From Brevibacillus panacihumi (GTDB lineage: Bacteria; Bacillota; Bacilli; Brevibacillales; Brevibacillaceae), in contig NZ_RHHT01000031.1 in NCBI RefSeq assembly GCF_003710985.1, forward strand, positions 1 to 64,000: a stretch of DNA of 64,000 nt, in the 5' to 3' direction. Both the position numbers and the translations under genes were made by a program. Below, one piece after another: positions 35,642 to 43,294 of the stretch. Every line of letters starts with the position of its first letter. Within the stretch, counting starts at the first letter, position 1. The notes under the pieces were generated by a model. It worked only from the letters and a program-made list of their open reading frames with translations, made no database searches and was not told where the DNA came from.

Positions 35642-36934
35642 TTACCAACTCTCTTCTACAGTCTCTGGAGGGTCCAGGAGAAACGGCGCGATTCGTCCGT
35701 AGATCGGGTGATCCCGGTTGACACGCACCTTTACCCGGTAGGACTCCTCCTCTTCCTCGAACTGCTGCTCCATCTCCACACCTTCACGATGAAGCAGGGA
35801 TAAGATATCGCCGCGTTCTACCGGTATTTTTAAGGTGAATTGATCAAAGGAAGCCATGACGAAGGACTCAATTCGTTCCAACAACCTCCGCTGATCTTCC
35901 TTGCGCAATGCGGATACCAGAATGGACTCTTCAGCAGGCGGCAAATAAGTGCCTTCCCGCACGAGATCCGCTTTATTGAATACGACCAATTCCGGAATCT
36001 GCTCTGCCTTCAGCTCTTTCAAGATCCGATTCACAACCTCCATGTGAATCTCCAGATCCGGATGGCTGCTGTCCACTACGTGCAGGATGAGGTCCGCTTC
36101 CTTAACCCCTTCCAATGTGGAACGGAAAGCCGCTACCAGCGTAGTCGGCAAATCCTGAATAAATCCTACCGTATCCGTGAGCAGCACCTCCATCCCATTT
36201 GGCAGCTGCAACTGGCGCGTCGTAGGATCAAGCGTCGCAAACAGCTTGTCTTCTTGCAGCGTTTCAGCTGTGGTCAATTGGTTGAGCAGGGTAGACTTCC
36301 CGGCATTGGTATACCCGACCAGGGCGATTTGAAAAACGCTGTTTTTCTTGCGCCGCTCGCGATGCAGCTGACGCGTCCTGACCGTATCCGCCAACTGCTG
36401 CTTCAGCTCGCTGATCCGCTTGCGAATATGCCTTCTGTCGCTCTCCAGCTTGGTCTCCCCCGGACCGCGCGTCCCAATCCCGCCTCCGAGCCGGGACAGC
36501 TGCTTTCCTTGCCCGGCGAGTCGGGGCAGCAGGTAATTGTACTGGGCCAGCTCGACCTGGATCTTCCCTTCCCGGGATTGTGCCCGGCCTGCGAAGATGT
36601 CCAGTATCAGCTGTGTGCGGTCGATCACTTTACAGTCAAATACCCGATCAAGATTGCGGGTCTGACTTGGAGACAACTCATCGTTGAAGATGATCACGTC
36701 GACATCCAGCTCCTGTGCGCGATGAGCGATCTCCTCGATTTTCCCGGAACCCAGATACCAAGCGGAGTCCACGCGGTCGCGATTTTGCGTGATGACATCC
36801 AGCACCTCTACTCCTGCTGTATCTGCCAATTCATGAAGCTCTTCCATGGATAGACGCATCCGCTCTACATCGCGGTTATCCAGGAGACAGCCAACCAGGA
36901 TGGCTGTCTCTTGCGTTTTAATCATTTCGCTCAC
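35642..36934 (-). CDS. hflX: Ribosome-associated GTPase HflX
   Basis: A 430-residue GTPase that splits stalled or hibernating ribosomes. N-terminal HflX domain with the glycine-rich RLGGGIGTRGPGETKLE loop; long coiled coil around residues 160-200; GTPase motifs GYTNAGKST (G1), DTVGFI (G3) and VFNKADL (G4). GTG 36934 lies nine bases after AAAGGA. Part of the spoVK-hflX-ynbB row (ynbA in B. subtilis). Confidence 0.94.
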   Translation of the reverse strand: MSEMIKTQETAILVGCLLDNRDVERMRLSMEELHELADTAGVEVLDVITQNRDRVDSAWYLGSGKIEEIAHRAQELDVDVIIFNDELSPSQTRNLDRVFDCKVIDRTQLILDIFAGRAQSREGKIQVELAQYNYLLPRLAGQGKQLSRLGGGIGTRGPGETKLESDRRHIRKRISELKQQLADTVRTRQLHRERRKKNSVFQIALVGYTNAGKSTLLNQLTTAETLQEDKLFATLDPTTRQLQLPNGMEVLLTDTVGFIQDLPTTLVAAFRSTLEGVKEADLILHVVDSSHPDLEIHMEVVNRILKELKAEQIPELVVFNKADLVREGTYLPPAEESILVSALRKEDQRRLLERIESFVMASFDQFTLKIPVERGDILSLLHREGVEMEQQFEEEEESYRVKVRVNRDHPIYGRIAPFLLDPPETVEESW

Positions 36935-36984
36935 GAAACCCCGTCCTTTCTACACCCCTTATCATACCACATCCTGGGTGTACG

Positions 36985-37941
36985 CTACGATGTCGTCCAG
37001 ACAAAATCCTCCGGCACCAAGGTCATAATGTCTTCCCGCGTCAAATCCTGAACAGCCAAAAGGCGAATTGCCTGTTTGCGGATCGCCTGCTCCAGCGCAT
37101 TGCGCACATAGCGGGCGTTGCTGAAATTGGTCTCGAATATGTCATTTTGCTTGGCCTTGACATGCTGCTTCAGCTTTTCCTTCGCCCCGGGAGACAGCTT
37201 ATACTCCTTTGACTCCAACATGGAGTCTGCGATTTTCATCAGTTCGTCTACCGTATAATCTGCGAATTTCAAATGGATCGGAAAACGGGAGGGCATGCCC
37301 GGATTCAATTCCAGAAAAGAATCCATCTCATCTGTATATCCAGCTAATATGCAGACGAAGTCATTTCCGTGATCCTCCAGGGCCTTCGTCAAACAATCGA
37401 TGGCCTCTTTGCCAAAATCTTTTTCTCCGCCACGCGCCAATGAATATGCCTCATCTATAAAAAGGATGCCTCCCAATGCCTTTTTGACCAAATCTCGCGT
37501 CTTTTGAGCCGTATGTCCGATAAATTCCCCCACGAGATCAGCCCGCTCGACCTCTATGAGATGTCCTTTGCTCAAAATCCCCATCTCGCGGAAAATCCGT
37601 CCGAAAATGCGGGCGACGGTCGTTTTTCCCGTTCCCGGATTTCCCTTGAACACCATGTGAAATACTTGCTTTTCCAGCTTCAATTGATGTTTTTCGCGTT
37701 CCTTGTTCATCCGCAGAAGCGCATGGATTTCATACATCAGCTTTTTGGCTTCCGTAAGTCCAATCAGACGTTCCAAATCATCAAAGGCGGCCGCCACATT
37801 GCCGGGAGCCGTCGTCCGAACCCGATCCACCAACGTTTCTGGTTGTTTGACCCGCTCTGGTCGGTGAAATACCACCTGGATGCGATGCGGAACTTTCTCA
37901 TCGTAGGTTTCGGTTGAAGGTTGATAGCCGGTCGGTTTCAC
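36985..37941 (-). CDS. spoVK: Stage V sporulation AAA protein SpoVK
   Basis: A 318-residue CbxX/CfxQ-type AAA ATPase made in the mother cell and needed for spore maturation. Walker A GNPGTGKTTVAR near residue 100, Walker B GGILFIDEAYSLA, sensor region ILAGYTDEMD, arginine-finger part PGMPSRFP. GTG 37941 follows AGGTGATC. Length matches the B. subtilis protein. First of the spoVK-hflX-ynbB cluster, 50 bases before hflX. Confidence 0.93.
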   Translation of the reverse strand: MKPTGYQPSTETYDEKVPHRIQVVFHRPERVKQPETLVDRVRTTAPGNVAAAFDDLERLIGLTEAKKLMYEIHALLRMNKEREKHQLKLEKQVFHMVFKGNPGTGKTTVARIFGRIFREMGILSKGHLIEVERADLVGEFIGHTAQKTRDLVKKALGGILFIDEAYSLARGGEKDFGKEAIDCLTKALEDHGNDFVCILAGYTDEMDSFLELNPGMPSRFPIHLKFADYTVDELMKIADSMLESKEYKLSPGAKEKLKQHVKAKQNDIFETNFSNARYVRNALEQAIRKQAIRLLAVQDLTREDIMTLVPEDFVWTTS

Positions 37942-37981
37942 CTGGGATCACCTGCCTCTTGGTCATACCATAGTATACTCA

Positions 37982-38758
37982 TCAAAGAGGCAAACCTGCC
38001 CTATTTTTTGACACCCACCTGTCCCACAGCCATGAAACAACGAGCAAGCCAAGCAAGCATCCAGACAATAATGGAACAATGCTCGACAGAAGATCAGAAA
38101 ACTGCAGCACTCCCTTTTTGACCAGGGAATGAATGCATGCCGAGGCCATGCCGAAGAAGCCAACACTTATCCAGTAAAGCCATTTTTGCAAGGATGTGCA
38201 GACCCGCTGGAAGGACAGCCTCCTGTTCACGAAGCACAGGCGAATGAGAAGGAGCGCAATGGCCCCCAGACCCAGCAAAGTACTCCCATGCTGAAAGAGC
38301 TTGAACATCGGAACCTCTCTGCCCATTACGTGTAGGGTTTCCTGGAGGAAGGGAAGCCTGTCTACGAAATAGGCCCCCTGATGGGTAAAGGAGTCCCAGA
38401 CCATATGGCTCAGGCTTCCCAAAAGAGCAGAATAAACAAAAATCACGATCGATCTCCATGATGTGGGGCGCCACGCTGTCATCGCCAGCGGCAACAAGCC
38501 TTTTCGGCACCATTCCGGCATACTAGCGAGCATAGGCCCTTTCACCACCTCATGGAATAAAAAGGAAATGACAATGACAAGAGGCAGATTGAAGAAAAAC
38601 AAGCCTGCAATCGTATGGCTGTAAACACTGTATGGCTGCATGCGCAGAAAGTACTCAAAATCGGGGGACATGCTCCCGAATACCAAGGCAGAAAAGGAAA
38701 ACCAGCGATTCTTGTAAAATGGCAATACAATGGCGGGATGAGCGAACGTAAACGGCAT
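37982..38758 (-). CDS. DUF4184 family membrane protein
   Basis: A 258-residue integral membrane protein opening MPFTFAHPAIVLPFY, the DUF4184 signature, with about six hydrophobic helices. The conserved polar residues SMSPDFEYF and GSLSHMVWDSFTHQG resemble metal-dependent membrane hydrolases (YdjM-like), suggesting catalysis, but the function is unknown. Start at 38758; the preceding IF-3-like gene ends nine bases upstream, so the two are probably co-transcribed. Confidence 0.85.
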   Translation of the reverse strand: MPFTFAHPAIVLPFYKNRWFSFSALVFGSMSPDFEYFLRMQPYSVYSHTIAGLFFFNLPLVIVISFLFHEVVKGPMLASMPEWCRKGLLPLAMTAWRPTSWRSIVIFVYSALLGSLSHMVWDSFTHQGAYFVDRLPFLQETLHVMGREVPMFKLFQHGSTLLGLGAIALLLIRLCFVNRRLSFQRVCTSLQKWLYWISVGFFGMASACIHSLVKKGVLQFSDLLSSIVPLLSGCLLGLLVVSWLWDRWVSKNRAGLPL

Positions 38759-38767
38759 AATCCAGCC

Positions 38768-39256
38768 TCAATCCAAAGGCTTCATGACGGCCATCACCTG
38801 TTTGCCGCTCACCTGAATTCCCTTTTCCTGTCTTCCTAAGTGAGCCAGATCCCGGACCAACTGCTCGATGATCTGCTTGGCCTCCTGGCTTTCTTTTTTC
38901 TCCAGTCGTACCAACAATTGCACGATGTCACCGGAGGTCAAAATTCGCTCCGCTTGCCGCTTCTTGGTATCGTAATCATGATCTTCGATGAAAGCGCTCA
39001 AGCGAATTTCTTTCACCTTGGCACCCTTTTCCTGCTTTCGGTTCTTTGCTTTTTCCTTGTCGGCTTTCGCTTTGAAATCAGCATGGCGTACAAGCTGGCA
39101 AGGCGGAGGACTGCTCGCAAATGACAGGCAGACCAAATCCACTCCCAACTCACGGGCAATGCGCAACGCTTCTTTGGTCTCCACGATCCCCCGTTCTTCC
39201 CCGTCTATCCCAATCAATTGCACTTCACTTGCTTTGATCTGTTCATTCTTCATCAT
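38768..39256 (-). CDS. Translation initiation factor IF-3 paralog
   Basis: A 162-residue protein with IF-3 domain order: N-domain EVQLIGIDGEERGIVETKEA and LGVDLVCLSF, a very basic linker (KADKEKAKNRKQEKGAK), and a C-domain with KEIRLSAFIEDHDYDTKKRQ and GIQVSGKQVMAV. It differs from true IF-3 in places that are nearly invariant, with SSPPPCQLVRHADF where PPVCRIMDYGKF is usual. It is not beside rpmI and rplT, so it is likely a second copy. AAGGAG precedes ATG 39256. Confidence 0.8.
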   Translation of the reverse strand: MMKNEQIKASEVQLIGIDGEERGIVETKEALRIARELGVDLVCLSFASSPPPCQLVRHADFKAKADKEKAKNRKQEKGAKVKEIRLSAFIEDHDYDTKKRQAERILTSGDIVQLLVRLEKKESQEAKQIIEQLVRDLAHLGRQEKGIQVSGKQVMAVMKPLD

Positions 39257-39333
39257 GGCAAATGCTCCTTGCGATTATCATAACTTGCTATTCTGAAGTA
39301 TGAATCAGAAGCGCCAACCTTGCAACCTGCGTA

Positions 39334-39362
39334 TTGACACTTTCCCGTTCATCCGCTATAGT
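39334..39362 (+). promoter_or_regulatory. Promoter of the marR-MFS pair
   Basis: Consensus TTGACA (39334-39339), a 17-base spacer and TATAGT (39357-39362). Confidence 0.85.
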
Positions 39363-39371
39363 TGCGATTAA

Positions 39372-39383
39372 TTAGCATGCTAA
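39372..39383. promoter_or_regulatory. Likely MarR-type operator
   Basis: TTAGCATGCTAA, a perfect 12-bp palindrome inside a longer imperfect repeat, placed at the transcription start of the marR gene. This fits autorepression. Confidence 0.65.
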
Positions 39384-39401
39384 CTAATTGGAGGGAACAT
39401 C

Positions 39402-39884
39402 GTGGAGGATTATGATCACTCGGAGTCGCTTACGGTTTTGATGAAACGAGTGCTGAAGCAACATCGGCAAAATGTCGATTTGCTCATACAAAAATACGAG
39501 GTTTTTCCTGGGCAACCACCGATTTTGCTGCGATTGGCCAAGACCGACGGACTGATTCAGAAGGATTTGGCTGCGCATATTCACAGCAAACCGGCTACCG
39601 TCACCAGCATGCTGACCCGGATGGAAAAAAACGGTCTCGTCAAGCGACAGACGGATCCGAACGACCATCGGATCTCGCGGGTTTACTTGACGGAAAAAGG
39701 GCGCCATGCTGCCAGCTGCGTCAAGGAAGTAATGCGCGAGTTGGAGTCCCGGTGTTTTCAAACATTCAGCAAGGAGGAAAAGGAGCAGTTCGGACGCATG
39801 CTGTTGCAAGTCCAATCAGAGATGAATGATTTCTATGAGGAACACCGCTCCTTGCATCTGCTCTTGGATTCGGAGGAGGAATAA
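39402..39884 (+). CDS. MarR family transcriptional regulator
   Basis: A 160-residue winged-helix regulator that should repress its own operon with the drug exporter that follows. DNA-binding part at residues 48-105: IQKDLAAHIHSKPATVTSML, then the wing DPNDHRISRVYLTEKG. GTG 39402 follows GGAGGG. The operator palindrome lies just upstream and the MFS gene begins 49 bases after its stop, so inducer binding would switch on export. Confidence 0.9.
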   Translation: MEDYDHSESLTVLMKRVLKQHRQNVDLLIQKYEVFPGQPPILLRLAKTDGLIQKDLAAHIHSKPATVTSMLTRMEKNGLVKRQTDPNDHRISRVYLTEKGRHAASCVKEVMRELESRCFQTFSKEEKEQFGRMLLQVQSEMNDFYEEHRSLHLLLDSEEE

Positions 39885-39933
39885 AGCTCCTTGCCCCCAT
39901 GCACACTTTAAAGAGAAAGGTTTGACATTCAAA

Positions 39934-41163
39934 ATGACGGAAACTGCCAAAAAATTGGAAGCTCCCGAGCTTTCGGCTAATCGGTCACGCCGATTATGGA
40001 TGGCAATTGTTTTAGGATCATTGGTAGCATTCGGTCCACTCTCCCTGGATATGTACCTGCCTGCGCTGCCCATCATCGCGGAGAACATGCAGAGCAGTAC
40101 CTCCATGGTTCAGCTCAGTCTGACGGCATGCCTGATCGGACTCTCCGTAGGCCAGCTTTTCGCCGGACCCATCAGTGACGTACGTGGCCGTAGAGGCCCT
40201 CTGTTGGTCGGACTCATTATTTATGCCATCTCTTCGATTCTCTGTGCAGTAGCGCCATCCATCTGGACCTTCGTCTTGCTCCGTTTCATTCAAGGCTTGG
40301 CCGGAGCAGCAGGTATTGTAATCGCCCGTGCAATGGTCCGAGACATGTATGAGGGAAGTGAGTTGACCAAGTTTTTTGCCCTCCTGATGCTCGTCAATGG
40401 GGTAGCGCCCATCGCCGCTCCGATTTTTGGCGGACAACTGCTTCACTTTACCTCCTGGGAAGGGGTTTTCATCGTCCTCAGTCTAATCGGCGTGCTCATG
40501 TTTGTGGTAGTCATGTTTGGACTTCCAGAAACGCTGCCCACCGAGAGGCGCTCAAAAGCTGGATTATCCAACACGCTATCCACCTTTGCTCGTCTCGTCA
40601 AAGATCGCAACTTTATGGGCTATGCCCTTGCCCAAGGACTCGTGACTGCCGCGATGTTCGCCTATATATCGGGTTCTCCCTTCGTGTTTCAAGAGATTTA
40701 TGGCGTATCACCCGCGATGTTCAGCGTCATTTTTGCTGTCAATGGCTTGGGCATCATTCTCGCCAGCCAGATTACAGGCCGTCTGGCCGGGAAGGTGACA
40801 GAACTGAAGCTGTTCATTTTCGGCATTTCACTAGCTACCGTCAGCGGTCTGGTTCTGCTCGCAATGATCTTGTTGCAAGGCAATCTGTTCGCACTTCTCG
40901 TTCCATTGTTTTTCGTGGTTTCCAGTGTCGGGATTGTGGGAGCTACGGGATTTTCCCTCGCCATGCAAAACCAGAGCCAAGCGGCGGGAAGCGCATCAGC
41001 CTTGCAAGGCTTGATCTCCTTCATCAGCGGCGGACTGGTGGCTCCTCTTGTCGGTATCGGGGGAAGCTCGACGGCTGTACCGATGGGGATCGTCATTGCG
41101 GCTACGACTATTTGCGCGGTGCTCGTGAATACCTTTTTGATTCGTTCTCGAAAAAACGCTTGA
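39934..41163 (+). CDS. Bcr/CflA family multidrug efflux MFS transporter
   Basis: A 409-residue twelve-helix proton antiporter of the Bcr/CflA family. Marks: FGPLSLDMYLPALP in helix 1, motif A region AGPISDVRGRRGPLL, and RFIQGLAGAAGIVIARAMVRD. Substrates of the family include bicyclomycin, chloramphenicol and sulfonamides; none can be assigned. ATG 39934 has only a weak site (GAAAGG, 14 bases upstream). Controlled with marR. Confidence 0.88.
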   Translation: MTETAKKLEAPELSANRSRRLWMAIVLGSLVAFGPLSLDMYLPALPIIAENMQSSTSMVQLSLTACLIGLSVGQLFAGPISDVRGRRGPLLVGLIIYAISSILCAVAPSIWTFVLLRFIQGLAGAAGIVIARAMVRDMYEGSELTKFFALLMLVNGVAPIAAPIFGGQLLHFTSWEGVFIVLSLIGVLMFVVVMFGLPETLPTERRSKAGLSNTLSTFARLVKDRNFMGYALAQGLVTAAMFAYISGSPFVFQEIYGVSPAMFSVIFAVNGLGIILASQITGRLAGKVTELKLFIFGISLATVSGLVLLAMILLQGNLFALLVPLFFVVSSVGIVGATGFSLAMQNQSQAAGSASALQGLISFISGGLVAPLVGIGGSSTAVPMGIVIAATTICAVLVNTFLIRSRKNA

Positions 41164-41206
41164 AAAAAAGACAAGGATGCTCGTTGCAGCTTCCTTGTCT
41201 TTTTTC
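41163..41206. terminator. Bidirectional terminator between MFS and hfq
   Basis: AAAAGACAAGGA pairs with TCCTTGTCTTTT, with A and T tracts outside. Confidence 0.8.
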
Positions 41207-41234
41207 TGGGCTCTTTTTTCCGGGGCAATCCTGG

Positions 41235-41474
41235 TTACTGCTGGTTGTTTTCCTGTGACATCAGCGATACTGGCCGTTGCGGGGTGAACGTGGAGATCGC
41301 ATGCTTGTATACGAGTTGCTGCTTGCCTTCGCTATCAATCACAATCGTGAAATTATCGAATGCTTTAATGTAGCCACGCAATTGAAATCCGTTCACCAAA
41401 TAGATGGTGACCGCGATGTTTTCTTTCCGCAAATGATTCAAAAACGTATCTTGAATATTGATCGTCTGTTTCAT
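41235..41474 (-). CDS. hfq: RNA chaperone Hfq
   Basis: A 79-residue Sm-like protein forming hexamers that bind small RNAs. Sm1 is [22 protein letters not shown] and Sm2 includes [11 protein letters not shown], here with YKHA where many have YKHA too. The C-terminal tail is short, as in Gram-positive Hfq. ATG 41474 follows AGGGGGT. It begins 30 bases after miaA, the conserved miaA-hfq pair. Confidence 0.94.
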   Translation of the reverse strand: MKQTINIQDTFLNHLRKENIAVTIYLVNGFQLRGYIKAFDNFTIVIDSEGKQQLVYKHAISTFTPQRPVSLMSQENNQQ

Positions 41475-41503
41475 GGACACTACCCCCTAAAAGGACTTGT
41501 ATG

Positions 41504-42463
41504 TTATATATTCGGCAATTGTTGAAACTTTCCTGCCAATATATGCTTGATAGTTTGTTCGACTTGCGGCTTATCGGCTGGATCCGTCATGTCAAACCAC
41601 TCGATTTCACTCATTCGCCTGAACCAGGATAATTGGCGTTTGGCAAAGTGACGCGTTCGCTGTTTAATGTCATTCACGGCTTTCTCCAGTGTAATTTCTC
41701 CATACAGATAGGGGATCACTTCTTTATACCCCAATCCCTGCATGGACACGAGAGAGGCATCCAACCCCTGATCCAGCAATCGGCGCACTTCCTCCACGAG
41801 ACCCGCCTCTATCATCAGATCGACCCGATGATTAATCCGCTCATACAATTTTTCGCGTTCCATCGTCAGACCGATCATCACGAGATCATAAGGAGATTGC
41901 TTGGCTCGAAGCTGAAAATCGGACATCTTATACCCGCTGCTCTCAAAGACCTCCAGAGCCCGGATGACACGCTTGACATCATTGGGATGCAGGCGCTCCG
42001 CCGTAATGGGATCGATATTCGCCAGACGCGCATGCAGGGCTTCTACCCCTTCCGTGTCCGCCAGGCGCTGCAGACGATCACGCAATTCCGGGTCTTGGGG
42101 TGATTGCGAGAATTGAAAACGATGTGTAACGGATTCTATGTAGAGGCCCGTACCGCCGACGATAAAAGGAAGGTGTCCTCGCTGGTTGATCTGTGTGATG
42201 AGTCTTGTGGCGCTCTCTTGAAACTGCGCTACAGAGTACTCCTCTGACGGTTCGATAATATCGATCAGATGATGGGGAACGCGGGCCAAATCCTGCGGCG
42301 ACGCTTTCGCCGTGCCAATATCCATGCCGCGGTATACCTGCATGGAATCTCCCGAAATGACTTCTCCATCGAACTGTTCAGCCAACTCCAGACTGAGGTC
42401 TGTCTTCCCTACTGCTGTCGGGCCTACGATCACGACAAGCTTTTCTTTTCGTTGCAAAGTCAC
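41504..42463 (-). CDS. miaA: tRNA dimethylallyltransferase MiaA
   Basis: A 319-residue enzyme adding a dimethylallyl group to A37 of tRNAs that read UNN codons; MiaB, encoded at 50541, then methylthiolates it. P-loop VGPTAVGKTDLS, then ISGDSMQVYRGMDIGTAK and VGGTGLYIESV. The GTG start at 42463 overlaps the upstream stop (GTGA), which supports it; a TTG at 42457 has better spacing to GGAGGGGA and is the alternative. Confidence 0.95.
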   Translation of the reverse strand: MTLQRKEKLVVIVGPTAVGKTDLSLELAEQFDGEVISGDSMQVYRGMDIGTAKASPQDLARVPHHLIDIIEPSEEYSVAQFQESATRLITQINQRGHLPFIVGGTGLYIESVTHRFQFSQSPQDPELRDRLQRLADTEGVEALHARLANIDPITAERLHPNDVKRVIRALEVFESSGYKMSDFQLRAKQSPYDLVMIGLTMEREKLYERINHRVDLMIEAGLVEEVRRLLDQGLDASLVSMQGLGYKEVIPYLYGEITLEKAVNDIKQRTRHFAKRQLSWFRRMSEIEWFDMTDPADKPQVEQTIKHILAGKFQQLPNI

Positions 42464-43245
42464 TCCCCTCCATCTATCTCTTTGTAACTGTACACGACAT
42501 GCTGACCACGAACGCGAACAGGCGTAAATCCGAACTTTTCGTGCAGGCGGCTCGTTTTGCCTTCCTTGATTACGACCCGTTTTCTTGCGACCCGCAAAGC
42601 TTCATGAATCGCATTCTCGTGTAACGAGTCCGTATTGGCGTGCTCGCGAATTCCTGCGATCCCCGTCGAGCTTTCCACGGTCGTTTCAAACATCGGATCG
42701 AAGTACACGACATCAAAGGAATCATCCGGCATGTCTTGCAACAGCTCCAGATGATTGCCGCAGCGAACCTCCACCCGCCGCATGGCTTCACACAACTCGA
42801 CTGCTTCAGAGGTCCACCTCTTCAACCCGTCTTCGACCAGGATCGCGATCAACGGCTGCGATTCAATACCGACGACTCGTCCCGCTGCTCCTGCAGCATG
42901 GGCAAATACAATAGCGTCCGCGCCCAAACCCATCGTAGTATCCAAAATGTGATCGCCTGGATGAATTTGGCAAGCAGCAAGCATAGTATCAGTATCACCG
43001 CGCACAAGGCGCTTTATACGAAAAGCAGCCGTATTAGGATGAAAAAAGAATGGCTTTTTGCCCGGTACCTCCAACCTCGCTCCCCGTGCAGAGACAACGA
43101 GAAGTTCATCCTCACCATGACGTCTTCGCAGTTCCTGCAAGGACAGATCTCCCCGCTTCTGCACACGCAATCCGAAGCGCTCCGCCAACTGGTCTGCGTG
43201 ATTCAGGGTGTTTTGGTCAGGTTCAAGTCCGGTGGTTATAATCAT
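42460..43245 (-). CDS. Class I SAM-dependent methyltransferase, RsmJ-like
   Basis: About 261 residues. The SAM motif HILDTTMGLGADAIVFAH and the catalytic-type VVYFDPMFETTVESS resemble RsmJ (16S rRNA m2G1516 methyltransferase, DUF548). The N-terminus (GLEPDQNTLNHADQLAERFG) is also of that kind. ATG 43245 has CAGGAG about eleven bases upstream. It sits between mutL and miaA and overlaps the miaA start by four bases. Confidence 0.75.
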   Translation of the reverse strand: MIITTGLEPDQNTLNHADQLAERFGLRVQKRGDLSLQELRRRHGEDELLVVSARGARLEVPGKKPFFFHPNTAAFRIKRLVRGDTDTMLAACQIHPGDHILDTTMGLGADAIVFAHAAGAAGRVVGIESQPLIAILVEDGLKRWTSEAVELCEAMRRVEVRCGNHLELLQDMPDDSFDVVYFDPMFETTVESSTGIAGIREHANTDSLHENAIHEALRVARKRVVIKEGKTSRLHEKFGFTPVRVRGQHVVYSYKEIDGGE

Positions 43246-43294
43246 TGCTGTGTTCCACTCCTGCCTGTTGCGTCTGTTACCCGTACTGCCTGAT

